This document shows positions 1 to 5,734 of a stretch of DNA of 23,378 nt, in pieces. Location: positions 1-23,378 of the forward strand of contig JAEDDX010000047.1 of assembly GCA_016293615.1 (NCBI GenBank). Direction: 5' to 3'. The translations under genes and the position numbers were made by a program. The first letter of the stretch is position 1, and each line of letters begins with the position of its first letter. This DNA comes from Acetatifactor sp. (GTDB lineage Bacteria > Bacillota > Clostridia > Lachnospirales > Lachnospiraceae). The notes under the pieces are model-generated. The model had not been told where the DNA came from, ran no database searches, and saw nothing but the letters and a program-made list of their open reading frames with translations.

Positions 1-585
1 AGGTTCTATTGGATTTTATTGTTATTGCCACCGGTTCTGGCCGGATTGCTGTTGACTGTTTCTAAATACATGCGCGGCCGCAGTGCGGTGTTTTTTGTGT
101 TTACAACTGTCCTGGCTGTAATAGTGATAAGCGGTTGGCTGTTATATTCCGGGTTTACCGTATATCACTTACTGAAAAGCTATTGCTTTAAGAAATTACA
201 GGCACATAGCAAATCCGCTATGATTGCGCCCCCTCCTGTCCGGAATCCTATCGAAGTTTTGAATAAGCCTTCCAAACAGACTTTATATGCCGGTCACAAA
301 ATGACCGAATGGAAAATAGCCCGCTATACCTATTTTCTGGAACAGATCAATCAATATCTCTCTGTCTTATCTGAAACTTCTGAGGAGGAACTGCGGGAAG
401 AAACCGTTCAGGAGATTTCTCAGAAGACAGAAACATTCGTGCTCTATGCAGATATAGAGGTTGATTATGATCTGCCTAAGCAGCAAATGCTTTTTCTCAA
501 CATTTCTTTTATTACTATCATGCTTATCGCCTTTTCTATATGCTTTCGCATGTTCTATCAGTTTATTCTGATGTTTCGTCGTTAG
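1..585 (+). CDS. Membrane protein of unknown function, 5' end missing
   Basis: The frame is open from the first base, so the start codon lies outside the window and about 194 residues are visible. Two hydrophobic segments come first (about residues 4-20 and 29-50 of the visible part). A polar stretch of about 110 residues follows, with a Glu-rich part, and a third hydrophobic segment sits near the C-terminus (about residues 165-190). The protein ends in a basic tail. This layout suggests a membrane protein with a large loop between the second and third helices. I do not recognise a family. The sequence just downstream looks decayed, so this gene may belong to a damaged accessory locus. Membrane character is visible; everything else is open. 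Confidence 0.6.
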   Translation, partial: RFYWILLLLPPVLAGLLLTVSKYMRGRSAVFFVFTTVLAVIVISGWLLYSGFTVYHLLKSYCFKKLQAHSKSAMIAPPPVRNPIEVLNKPSKQTLYAGHKMTEWKIARYTYFLEQINQYLSVLSETSEEELREETVQEISQKTETFVLYADIEVDYDLPKQQMLFLNISFITIMLIAFSICFRMFYQFILMFRR

Positions 586-607
586 TGATTCCTATCAAAA
601 ATGCCCG

Positions 608-820
608 GTGATGCAATACTGCTCTGGTGAATCAAAGGCTACACGCGTGCAGGTGTCGGAACCCACGGATTATCTGTATTATAATGCGCTGTTTCACAAA
701 CAGGTCGGCTCTGTGACAGAAAAGGAGGCCGATGCCGCGATCGGGGCATTACCGAACATAGAGTATGTCAACCCGATATACAGGTCCGGACGGCGGAGAT
801 ACTGTTTCGAACAGGGATAA
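608..820 (+). pseudogene. Short ORF, probable gene remnant
   Basis: An open frame of 70 codons begins at a GTG with no recognisable ribosome binding site upstream. In the middle it has a segment of the form VTEKEADAAIGALPNIEYVNP. This resembles the 'T-x-x-D/A-x-x-x-I-x-x-L-P-x-V-x-x-V-x-P' stretch often seen in the extracytoplasmic core of MacB/FtsX-like ABC permeases, but the match is short and from memory. No membrane segments are present. It is most likely the remains of a longer gene, though a small real protein cannot be excluded. Confidence 0.3.
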
Positions 821-896
821 GATATACTCATAATATCAAGAAATCGTGTCAATTGTGTTGTATAGTAAAGGTACGATATCGAAAGGGGATGGAACG

Positions 897-934
897 AAGA
901 AAGAACCGCGCTGTCAGTCGGCAGCGCGGTTCTT
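897..934 (-). terminator. Hairpin terminator behind the LytTR segment
   Basis: A perfect 13-base inverted repeat (901-913 with 922-934, arm AAGAACCGCGCTG) surrounds an 8-base loop. Read on the minus strand it is followed by a T-rich tail (TTCTTTCTTC). It lies about 35 bases beyond the stop codon of the minus-strand LytTR frame, so it would end the XRE-LytTR transcript. Confidence 0.75.
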
Positions 935-969
935 GGTATGTACGGGTAAGCGGATCAGCATGGCAGAAA

Positions 970-1338
970 TCATTTGTTCCGCTCATACTGCAGGCAGGCT
1001 TTTTGGAAGGCAGTATACTTTCGCAGACTCAGGTAGACCGAGGGAGGACCTTGTTGAAGGTAGACGGTATCGCGGGTGAATTTTCTGACATACTTCAGAT
1101 TGACCAGATAATTACGATGCGTGCGGAAAAAACAATCTGTCGGTAGCATTTCTTCCAGTACGGCAGCGGATAATTTACTGCGCATCGGTCCGCTTGTCGT
1201 ATAGAGGACGGTTCTGCGGCGAAAGCTTTCCACGCAGATCAGCTCTTCGCGGGGATTGGAGATACCGGGGATCCCTGAAGGCTCCGCGGCTTTGGAAGCA
1301 GCGTTTGGTGCAGCGCCTGCTTTGTCAGGCAGACCCCC
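970..1338 (-). pseudogene. LytTR DNA-binding domain, 3' part of a broken XRE-LytTR gene
   Basis: This minus-strand frame encodes a linker rich in Ala, Pro and Ser, then a LytTR-type domain: an ELICVES-like first strand, a LEEMLP segment, then FFRTHRNYLVNLKYV, the hallmark F-x-R-x-H-R-S/N-Y-L-V-N stretch. It ends in a basic tail. LytTR domains bind DNA as winged beta-sheet modules in response regulators and small stand-alone regulators. No ATG, GTG or TTG start stands ahead of the domain. The first possible start is a GTG at 1233, already inside it. The frame joins the upstream XRE gene if one base is removed from the five-C run at 1334-1338 (G run on the coding strand). I therefore read it as the second half of a single frameshifted gene. 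A separate small gene with an unusual start is the alternative. Confidence 0.65.
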
Positions 1339-1675
1339 TGTTTGGAGGTGTGGTGTGACTGCGCTCGATAAAGAGATTCAGAATACCCCCTACCAGGGGC
1401 TTGTCCGAGTCCGGCACTTGGGCGATGGCATCCATCAGGGCCTGTGGGGTAGGGCCTTTTTCGGAAACACCATACAGAAAGTAATCCGGAGTGGTTTTCA
1501 GGCAGGAACTGATGGCAAACAGCGTATCCAGGCTGGGTTTTTGTCGTCCGGTTTCTATGCCGGAGAGATGGTTGTTAGAGATATCGACGCGTTCCGCCAG
1601 TTCGCTCTGGCGCATTCCCAGCGCGCGTCTTCTTTGCTGAATTCTTTCTCCCAATTTCTGATAATCGATCCTCAT
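1325..1675 (-). CDS. XRE-family helix-turn-helix regulator (possibly truncated by frameshift)
   Basis: The protein has 116 residues from the ATG at 1675, which has an AAGGAGA ribosome binding site a few bases upstream. Residues 5-65 form a standard Cro/C1 (XRE) helix-turn-helix: LGERIQQRRRALG, then SELAERVDISNNHLSGIETG, then SLDTLFAISSCLKTTPDYFLYG. Such proteins act as sequence-specific repressors or activators. The last 50 residues end abruptly in TTPPNRGSA at a TGA just after a G5 run on the coding strand. Past that run a LytTR domain continues in another frame. The intact ancestor was probably an XRE-LytTR protein with two DNA-binding domains. A possible -10 (TATATT on the minus strand) lies at 1700-1705. 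Targets are unknown. Confidence 0.8.
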   Translation of the reverse strand: MRIDYQKLGERIQQRRRALGMRQSELAERVDISNNHLSGIETGRQKPSLDTLFAISSCLKTTPDYFLYGVSEKGPTPQALMDAIAQVPDSDKPLVGGILNLFIERSHTTPPNRGSA

Positions 1676-1871
1676 GATGTCTCCTTCCTTCTTCTTTTCA
1701 ATATAGCAACTTGGTCTCACAAAACGAACAAAGCGGCGCAGAATAAGTTCTGCGAGAGATTGAGTGCCGTGCATATGAGACAAAAAAAGTTCTATCATAC
1801 AGAAAAAAGTACAGGTGGAGGATATATTTTTCACAGAATACGACAAAATTCGCCATTTCGGGACAGAGTAC

Positions 1872-1900
1872 TTGAGACTACAACAATCGTTGTATATAAT
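1872..1900 (+). promoter_or_regulatory. Sigma-A promoter for the structured RNA
   Basis: TTGAGA (1872-1877) and TATAAT (1895-1900) are separated by 17 bases. Transcription would start near 1907, a few bases before the outer stem of the RNA candidate. No start codon with a good ribosome binding site follows until 2189. Confidence 0.7.
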
Positions 1901-1906
1901 AGACTT

Positions 1907-2078
1907 GTAACAGGGTCACGCGGGTATCTTCCGGGGAAGAAGAGGCGCGGGTACAGGCGCTTCTTTCGGAACCTGTCTCTCACCATGATTCGCAGACCGT
2001 ATCGGTCCGCTTTGCATTGCTTCCTGTTTTTCCCGCGTGACCGGCAAAGCGGTTTAGAAGCTGACACGGGTTTTTGAC
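1907..2078 (+). ncRNA. Structured non-coding RNA or leader candidate, family unknown
   Basis: A strong promoter points into this GC-rich block, which has no credible gene. An 11-base perfect stem closes it: GGTCACGCGGG (1914-1924) with CCCGCGTGACC (2032-2042). Inside are smaller hairpins, including GACCG-TAT-CGGTC (about 1992-2004) and an ACAGG/CCTGT pair. Downstream, CACGGG followed by TTTTT (2065-2075) can pair with part of the closing strand, giving a weak terminator that excludes the outer stem. The size and one-long-hairpin shape would suit a 6S-like RNA, or a leader controlling the next gene. I cannot match a known family by eye. Confidence 0.45.
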
Positions 2079-2108
2079 AATTTTATCAGTTGTTTCCCGA
2101 AAAACTTA

Positions 2109-2137
2109 TTGTTTTAGAACCTGTTTTGTTATAAAAT
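2109..2137 (+). promoter_or_regulatory. Promoter of the YegP/DUF1508 gene
   Basis: TTGTTT (2109-2114) and TAAAAT (2132-2137) are 17 bases apart, about 50 bases before the ATG at 2189. A TTGACA at 2074-2079 has no suitable -10 at normal spacing. The gene may also be read from the upstream RNA promoter. Confidence 0.5.
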
Positions 2138-2188
2138 AAAGGTGGTATTACTAATCTTTTCAATCAGAGCAGAGAAGGAGATAAAGCA

Positions 2189-2563
2189 ATGGGTAAGTTT
2201 GTTATCAAAGAGGTAAAGACAGGTATCAAGTTTGACTTGAAGGCAGGAAACGGTGAGGTGATTGCTACTTCTGAGGTATATACAACAGAGGCGGCCTGCA
2301 GAAACGGTATTGAGAGCGTGCAGAAGAATGCTCCCATCGCTGCTGTTGAGGATCAGACCAAGGAAGGTTACGCAACCGAGAAGAATCCTAAATTTGAAGT
2401 GTACAAGGACAAGGCCGGCGAGTTCCGTTTCAGACTGACTGCAAAGAACGGTCAGATCATTGCAACCGGAGAGGGCTACAAATCTCTCGCAGGATGCTTA
2501 AACGGTATCGAATTCATCAAGAAGAATGCACCTGAAGCTGATGTTGTGAAGGCTGAGGCATAA
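2189..2563 (+). CDS. YegP/DUF1508 family protein, two tandem domains
   Basis: A 124-residue protein with two copies of the DUF1508 (YegP-type) domain, about residues 3-50 and 67-115. Each copy has the F-x-L-K/T-A-x-N-G-x-x-I-A-T-x-x-x-Y pattern, followed by a C-x-N-G-I-E-x-x-x-K-N-A-P segment. The family consists of small beta-alpha proteins, often duplicated, with no firmly established biochemical role. The start has a strong ribosome binding site (AGAAGGAGA) 7-8 bases upstream. It stands alone, with its own promoter and a good terminator behind it, and lies directly downstream of the structured RNA candidate. High Lys/Ala/Glu content and clean codon use suggest good expression. Family assignment is secure; function is unknown. 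Confidence 0.9.
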   Translation: MGKFVIKEVKTGIKFDLKAGNGEVIATSEVYTTEAACRNGIESVQKNAPIAAVEDQTKEGYATEKNPKFEVYKDKAGEFRFRLTAKNGQIIATGEGYKSLAGCLNGIEFIKKNAPEADVVKAEA

Positions 2564-2595
2564 GTTTTTCCTGAAAAACGGGGATCGGACATTGG

Positions 2596-2628
2596 AAAAG
2601 CAGCTCATTGTACATGGGCTGCTTTTTT
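2596..2628 (+). terminator. Terminator of the YegP/DUF1508 gene
   Basis: AAAGCAGC at 2597-2604 pairs with GCTGCTTT, and the stem runs directly into a T6 tract. It lies about 30 bases after the stop codon. Confidence 0.85.
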
Positions 2629-2735
2629 CCTGTATGTATGTGAAGAGGAAGGAAGTATATGAAAACCTGTAAAACAGGATTGTTTTTGGTCGAAGCTGAC
2701 AGAACCCCGGAAAGACTCAGAACTCAACAGCTCCA

Positions 2736-2759
2736 TTTGTGATATTGATATCATACAAA
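2736..2759 (+). repeat. Imperfect palindrome, possible operator
   Basis: TTTGT-GATAT and ATATC-AT-ACAAA form a near-symmetrical AT-rich site about 60 bases upstream of the rdgB promoter. The rest of 2630-2818 shows no gene. A bound regulator is possible but nothing identifies it. Confidence 0.25.
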
Positions 2760-2818
2760 AAGAATGTGTCTAAAATATGGATACCTTCGAAAAAAAGTAT
2801 AAAAAGTATGAACTTTGT

Positions 2819-2848
2819 TTGACGAATCCATTAGTAATCCATTAAGAT
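2819..2848 (+). promoter_or_regulatory. Promoter of the rdgB-mecA unit
   Basis: TTGACG (2819-2824) and TAAGAT (2843-2848) are separated by 18 bases, about 28 bases before the first possible start codon. Confidence 0.55.
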
Positions 2849-2876
2849 AAGAAAAGAACACTGTACGGAGGAGGCC

Positions 2877-3500
2877 TTGGCTTTGAAATTGTTATATGGT
2901 ACAGGGAATCAGGCAAAACTGGATGTGATGAGAAGGCAGATAGCATCCCTGCCCGTGGAGTTGGTCGGTCTTGACAGTATGCACGGCGAGATTCCGCAGG
3001 TGACCGAGGACGGGAACAGTCTGACGGAGAATGCCAGAAAGAAGGCGCTTGCTTATTACGAAGCATTCAAAATCCCCTGCTTTTCCTGTGATTCGGGCCT
3101 GTATTTTGACAATGTGCCCGAGGCGCTTCAGCCGGGGCTTCATGTGCGCACCGTGAACGGTGTGTATCTGACGGATGATGAAATGTTATCTTACTATACG
3201 GGACTAGCGAGGAAGTACGGGATGCTGCGGGCGAGATACCGGCATGCATTCTGTCTGGTGCTGGATGAGGAGCACATCTATAGCGTTATGGATGACTCCA
3301 CCTCGAGCGAACCGTTTCTGATGACGGACACCCCGCACTCGGCTGTGCGAAGACCGGGTTTTCCGCTCGACAGTATTTCTATAGACATTTCCACGAAAAT
3401 GTATTATTATGACCTGAACAGAGAAAAACTTGACCGGCTGGCGGTCAAGGAAGGAGCGCTTGCTTTTTTGGAAACATATCTTCCGGCAGATAAAGCGTAA
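2877..3500 (+). CDS. rdgB: RdgB/HAM1-like nucleoside triphosphate pyrophosphatase, divergent
   Basis: A 207-residue protein of the Maf/HAM1 fold. Family members hydrolyse deaminated purine triphosphates (dITP, XTP) to the monophosphate and pyrophosphate and keep them out of DNA. Visible motifs are GTGNQAK near residue 9 (family: S/T-G-N-x-x-K), TENARKKA near residue 50, CDSGLYFD near residue 65 (family: DDSGL-x-V-D) and RYRHAFCLVL near residue 120. The C-terminal part is unusual. The typical G-F-G-Y-D-P-I-F segment is replaced by RRPGFPLDSISIDI. Substrate range may therefore differ. The start is a TTG, at 2877 or 2883, with a long GGAGGAGG site just upstream. The mecA-like gene follows after 9 bases. 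Family is likely; the exact substrate is uncertain. Confidence 0.75.
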   Translation: MALKLLYGTGNQAKLDVMRRQIASLPVELVGLDSMHGEIPQVTEDGNSLTENARKKALAYYEAFKIPCFSCDSGLYFDNVPEALQPGLHVRTVNGVYLTDDEMLSYYTGLARKYGMLRARYRHAFCLVLDEEHIYSVMDDSTSSEPFLMTDTPHSAVRRPGFPLDSISIDISTKMYYYDLNREKLDRLAVKEGALAFLETYLPADKA

Positions 3501-3509
3501 GAGGTATTT

Positions 3510-4202
3510 GTGAAAGGCGTGAGCAGACAGATGAAGATAGAACGAGTAGATGATAAGACTGTAAAATGCTTCCTCTCAAATGAAGATCTGGAGGAGTATG
3601 ACCTGGATTATAAAGATTTTATTGAACATACGGACAAGGCGAAGGAGGTCGTCCATGAGATCATAGAGCAGGCGACCGTGGAGGTAGGCTACAAACCGCC
3701 GCAGTTTGCGTTCGATCTGCAGATCATGGTGGTGCCGGAACACGGACTGGTGCTTACTTTCTACGAGCGGGAGCCCGGTGATAAGGAGAACAGCCAGCTC
3801 ATGGAGTGCCTGCGGGAAATGCGCAAAATGGTACAGGATGCGAAGGCACACTCCGAGGAGAGCCGGAAAGAGGCAGCAGCCTCCGGGAAGGGGGAGCAGG
3901 AGTCCGAACAGCAGAAGCCCGAGCAGGCTGTGTTTGTCTTCTCCAGCCTCAGAAATGTGATGAACTATGCGAAAATACTTCCCGCGAACCTTCGTGTGGA
4001 TAGCGTTCTCTATAAATATGATGCGTATTATTACCTGCACCTGATGAAAGGGCATGCTTCCTATGAGAGGTATTCCAGGGCCTGCATCCAGGCGTTGGAG
4101 TATGCGGCACTTCTGACGGCCCAGGAGAGCAGGATCCAGCAGATGAAAGAGCACGGAACCTGCCTGATTGAAGAGAAAGCCCTGAAGAAGCTGCGCGTAT
4201 AG
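3510..4202 (+). CDS. mecA: MecA-like adaptor protein
   Basis: A 230-residue protein resembling MecA, the adaptor that delivers substrates to the ClpC AAA+ unfoldase and controls competence and stress factors in Bacillota. The N-domain begins with the family signature MKIERVDDKTVKCFLSNEDL and contains the acidic YDLDYKDF stretch. A low-complexity linker rich in Glu, Lys and Ser (about residues 110-140) leads to a C-domain beginning VFVFSSLRNVMNYAK, the usual ClpC-binding half. Two starts are possible: GTG at 3510 with AAGAGG five bases upstream, or ATG at 3531, which gives the classic MKIE N-terminus but has a poorer ribosome site. It is probably co-transcribed with the rdgB-like gene and ends at a strong terminator. 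Confidence 0.85.
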   Translation: MKGVSRQMKIERVDDKTVKCFLSNEDLEEYDLDYKDFIEHTDKAKEVVHEIIEQATVEVGYKPPQFAFDLQIMVVPEHGLVLTFYEREPGDKENSQLMECLREMRKMVQDAKAHSEESRKEAAASGKGEQESEQQKPEQAVFVFSSLRNVMNYAKILPANLRVDSVLYKYDAYYYLHLMKGHASYERYSRACIQALEYAALLTAQESRIQQMKEHGTCLIEEKALKKLRV

Positions 4203-4215
4203 AGGTTGTATTACG

Positions 4216-4256
4216 AGACCTGTCTGCGGATGGCATTTCGGCAGACAGGTCTTTTC
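4216..4256 (+). terminator. Terminator behind mecA
   Basis: A perfect 12-base inverted repeat, AGACCTGTCTGC (4216-4227) with GCAGACAGGTCT (4241-4252), is followed by a short T run. It lies 14 bases beyond the mecA stop codon. Confidence 0.85.
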
Positions 4257-4286
4257 ATCTTTTCGGGAAAGGGTCATGGGAGGCAG

Positions 4287-5144
4287 ATGGAGAAAACAGA
4301 CAATCCTATGAGTAAGAATGAGACAATTGTCCTAAATGGGACGGACCCCGAAGGGCACACGGTGGAGAAGATTGCGCCGAAGGCTTACCTTAACTGCAGA
4401 CAGGTGAAGGTGATGGTCCTGCCGGAAACGGTGAGGGAGATCGGTGACTGGGCTTTCGCCCATATGAAGCGTCTGGAGACCCTGTATGTGCCCGCGCGGG
4501 AAGTGCAGTTCGGAAAGAAAGTATTTATGGGGTGTGAATCCCTTGTGCGGATTATCCCGGGACAGGCGCAGGTGTATGAGGGAATCCCGTATTTTCTGGC
4601 GACCTCGGTTCATATGTATGGGGAGAGACTTCTTGATTTGGCGCTGGCCGGAGATAAAGAGGGACAGTGGAAGTGGCTGTTGGAGTATGATGAAGCCCTG
4701 CTGTCTTATTTGAAGTTGCCGCAGGAGTATGGGTATGAGCCTGTCTTTATCGGTTGGTTTGATGTGGAGGATGTGGATGATCAGAGGATCCGCTATATTG
4801 TAAACCGTAAAAAGAACATGATTCGGATGGTGTTTCAGCGGTTTGCTTTTTCGGAGAATCTTACGACGGAGAAGGAAGAAGCATTCCGGGATTTTTTGCT
4901 TGGAAGGACAGACCCTGAGATCCCCGGTCTGGTGGCGGAGCTGTTTGGTGAAGAAGACGACACCTTCTCCCAAACGCCGGAAGCGGTCAGAATCTGGCAG
5001 AGAATCGGCGGATTTGCTGTGATTGCGGCGAGGGAGCTGCTTGCCGGGATGCCGCAGGCTGACCCTGAGGTTCGGGCATTTTTGATGGAAGTGATTGCGG
5101 GTGAAGCTTCGGAAGATGATTTCTTCGAAGGACTTGCGCTATAG
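4287..5144 (+). CDS. Leucine-rich repeat (LRR_5, BspA-type) protein
   Basis: A 285-residue protein. Residues about 25-95 carry BspA-type leucine-rich repeats with the characteristic I-A-x-x-A-F/Y, LPETVREIGDWAFAHMKRLETLYVP and VFMGCESLVRI spacing. The remaining two thirds are helical and acidic, with no recognised motif. There is no signal peptide or membrane segment, so this is likely an intracellular protein, unlike the surface-exposed BspA proteins. LRR_5 units normally bind other proteins. The ATG at 4287 has GGGAGG just upstream, and ATG 4308 is an alternative. The first promoter was not identified. The next small gene follows after 9 bases, so the two are probably one unit. Repeat assignment is good; role is unknown. 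Confidence 0.75.
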   Translation: MEKTDNPMSKNETIVLNGTDPEGHTVEKIAPKAYLNCRQVKVMVLPETVREIGDWAFAHMKRLETLYVPAREVQFGKKVFMGCESLVRIIPGQAQVYEGIPYFLATSVHMYGERLLDLALAGDKEGQWKWLLEYDEALLSYLKLPQEYGYEPVFIGWFDVEDVDDQRIRYIVNRKKNMIRMVFQRFAFSENLTTEKEEAFRDFLLGRTDPEIPGLVAELFGEEDDTFSQTPEAVRIWQRIGGFAVIAARELLAGMPQADPEVRAFLMEVIAGEASEDDFFEGLAL

Positions 5145-5153
5145 GAGGCATGT

Positions 5154-5378
5154 ATGGAAAGAAACGGAAACGGACAGGAGGTATCCGCGCAGGATATTGA
5201 TGCGGTGCTTTCTCTGCTGGATGAGCTCACGGCAAAGGGCGAGAGCAGAATCAAGGTGAATGTCGTGGAGGGAGCGGGAGAGGTGGTTTCGCATGAGTAC
5301 CATCACGGACGGTGCGATATCGGCAGTCCGTGGGCAAAGGGACAGGCCTTTGATGTGCTGGAGGAAGCGGAACCGTAA
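5154..5378 (+). CDS. Small acidic protein of unknown function
   Basis: A 74-residue ORF whose ATG has a strong AGGAGG site 7 bases upstream. It is rich in Asp, Glu, Gly and Val, with no membrane segment. A central EVVSHEYHHGRCDIGS stretch holds three His and one Cys close together and could bind a metal, but this is a guess. It follows the leucine-rich repeat gene closely, and the two may act together. The family is not recognised. Spacing, ribosome site and codon use support a real gene. Confidence 0.65.
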   Translation: MERNGNGQEVSAQDIDAVLSLLDELTAKGESRIKVNVVEGAGEVVSHEYHHGRCDIGSPWAKGQAFDVLEEAEP

Positions 5379-5397
5379 AATCCGTGCCACTTGTTTC

Positions 5398-5427
5398 TTG
5401 ACAAACCCACCATGGATAGACTACAAT
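5398..5427 (+). promoter_or_regulatory. Promoter of the T-box/proS unit
   Basis: Consensus TTGACA (5398-5403) and TACAAT (5422-5427) are separated by 18 bases. They stand directly before the T-box leader, with transcription expected near 5434. Confidence 0.75.
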
Positions 5428-5433
5428 TACGAA

Positions 5434-5689
5434 TAAAGAATTCCCGAAAGGGAAGAACAAGACTATGAAGAGGAATAGTACAATCGCGACTGCATTCCAG
5501 AGAGAAGGGATGGCTGGGAACCCTTTATGCGTGACGATCGGAACCTGCCTCGGAGTCCTGTGTGAGGTCATTGGATGAAACACAGCGTATGCCGGCGTTA
5601 ACGGTTTCAAGATGGATGCGTTTGCATCAATTAGGGTGGTACCGCCGAGTTTTCGGTCCCTTTGCGGGATGGAAGACCGGCGTTTTTTT
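5434..5689 (+). promoter_or_regulatory. T-box leader controlling proS
   Basis: The conserved T-box sequence AGGGTGGTACCGC is at 5633-5645, the segment that pairs with the uncharged tRNA acceptor end in the antiterminator. Upstream are Stem I-like elements: GGAATAGTA (about 5474-5482) and AGAGAGAAGGGATGGCTGGG (from about 5499). The probable specifier is CCT at 5548-5550, just before CGGAG, which would fit tRNA-Pro and the downstream gene. Specifier assignment is by pattern and less certain than the T-box itself. When tRNA-Pro is uncharged, the antiterminator forms and proS is transcribed. Confidence 0.92.
5643..5689 (+). terminator. T-box-controlled terminator
   Basis: CGCCG (5643-5647) pairs with CGGCG (5678-5682), with further pairing inside (GGTCCC with GGGAT), followed by T7. 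The 5' arm overlaps the T-box sequence, as needed for switching with the antiterminator. Confidence 0.85.
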
Positions 5690-5734
5690 GTGGTTCGTCA
5701 TCCCAACCAAGATTGAAGAAAAGAGGAGAACAAA

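Noticed and set aside
1256..2077. Plus-strand open frame of 273 codons
   Set aside because: It lies antisense to the XRE gene and runs through the structured RNA. It has no ribosome site and no recognisable protein pattern.
1907..2078. Firm 6S RNA call
   Set aside because: The size and overall hairpin shape fit, but I could not identify the conserved central bubble with confidence, so the family is left open.
3576..4277. Minus-strand open frame of 233 codons
   Set aside because: Shadow of the mecA-like gene; composition follows the antisense of helical coding sequence and there is no ribosome site.
4332..4973. Minus-strand open frame of 213 codons
   Set aside because: Antisense to the leucine-rich repeat gene, His/Leu/Gln-rich as expected for a shadow.
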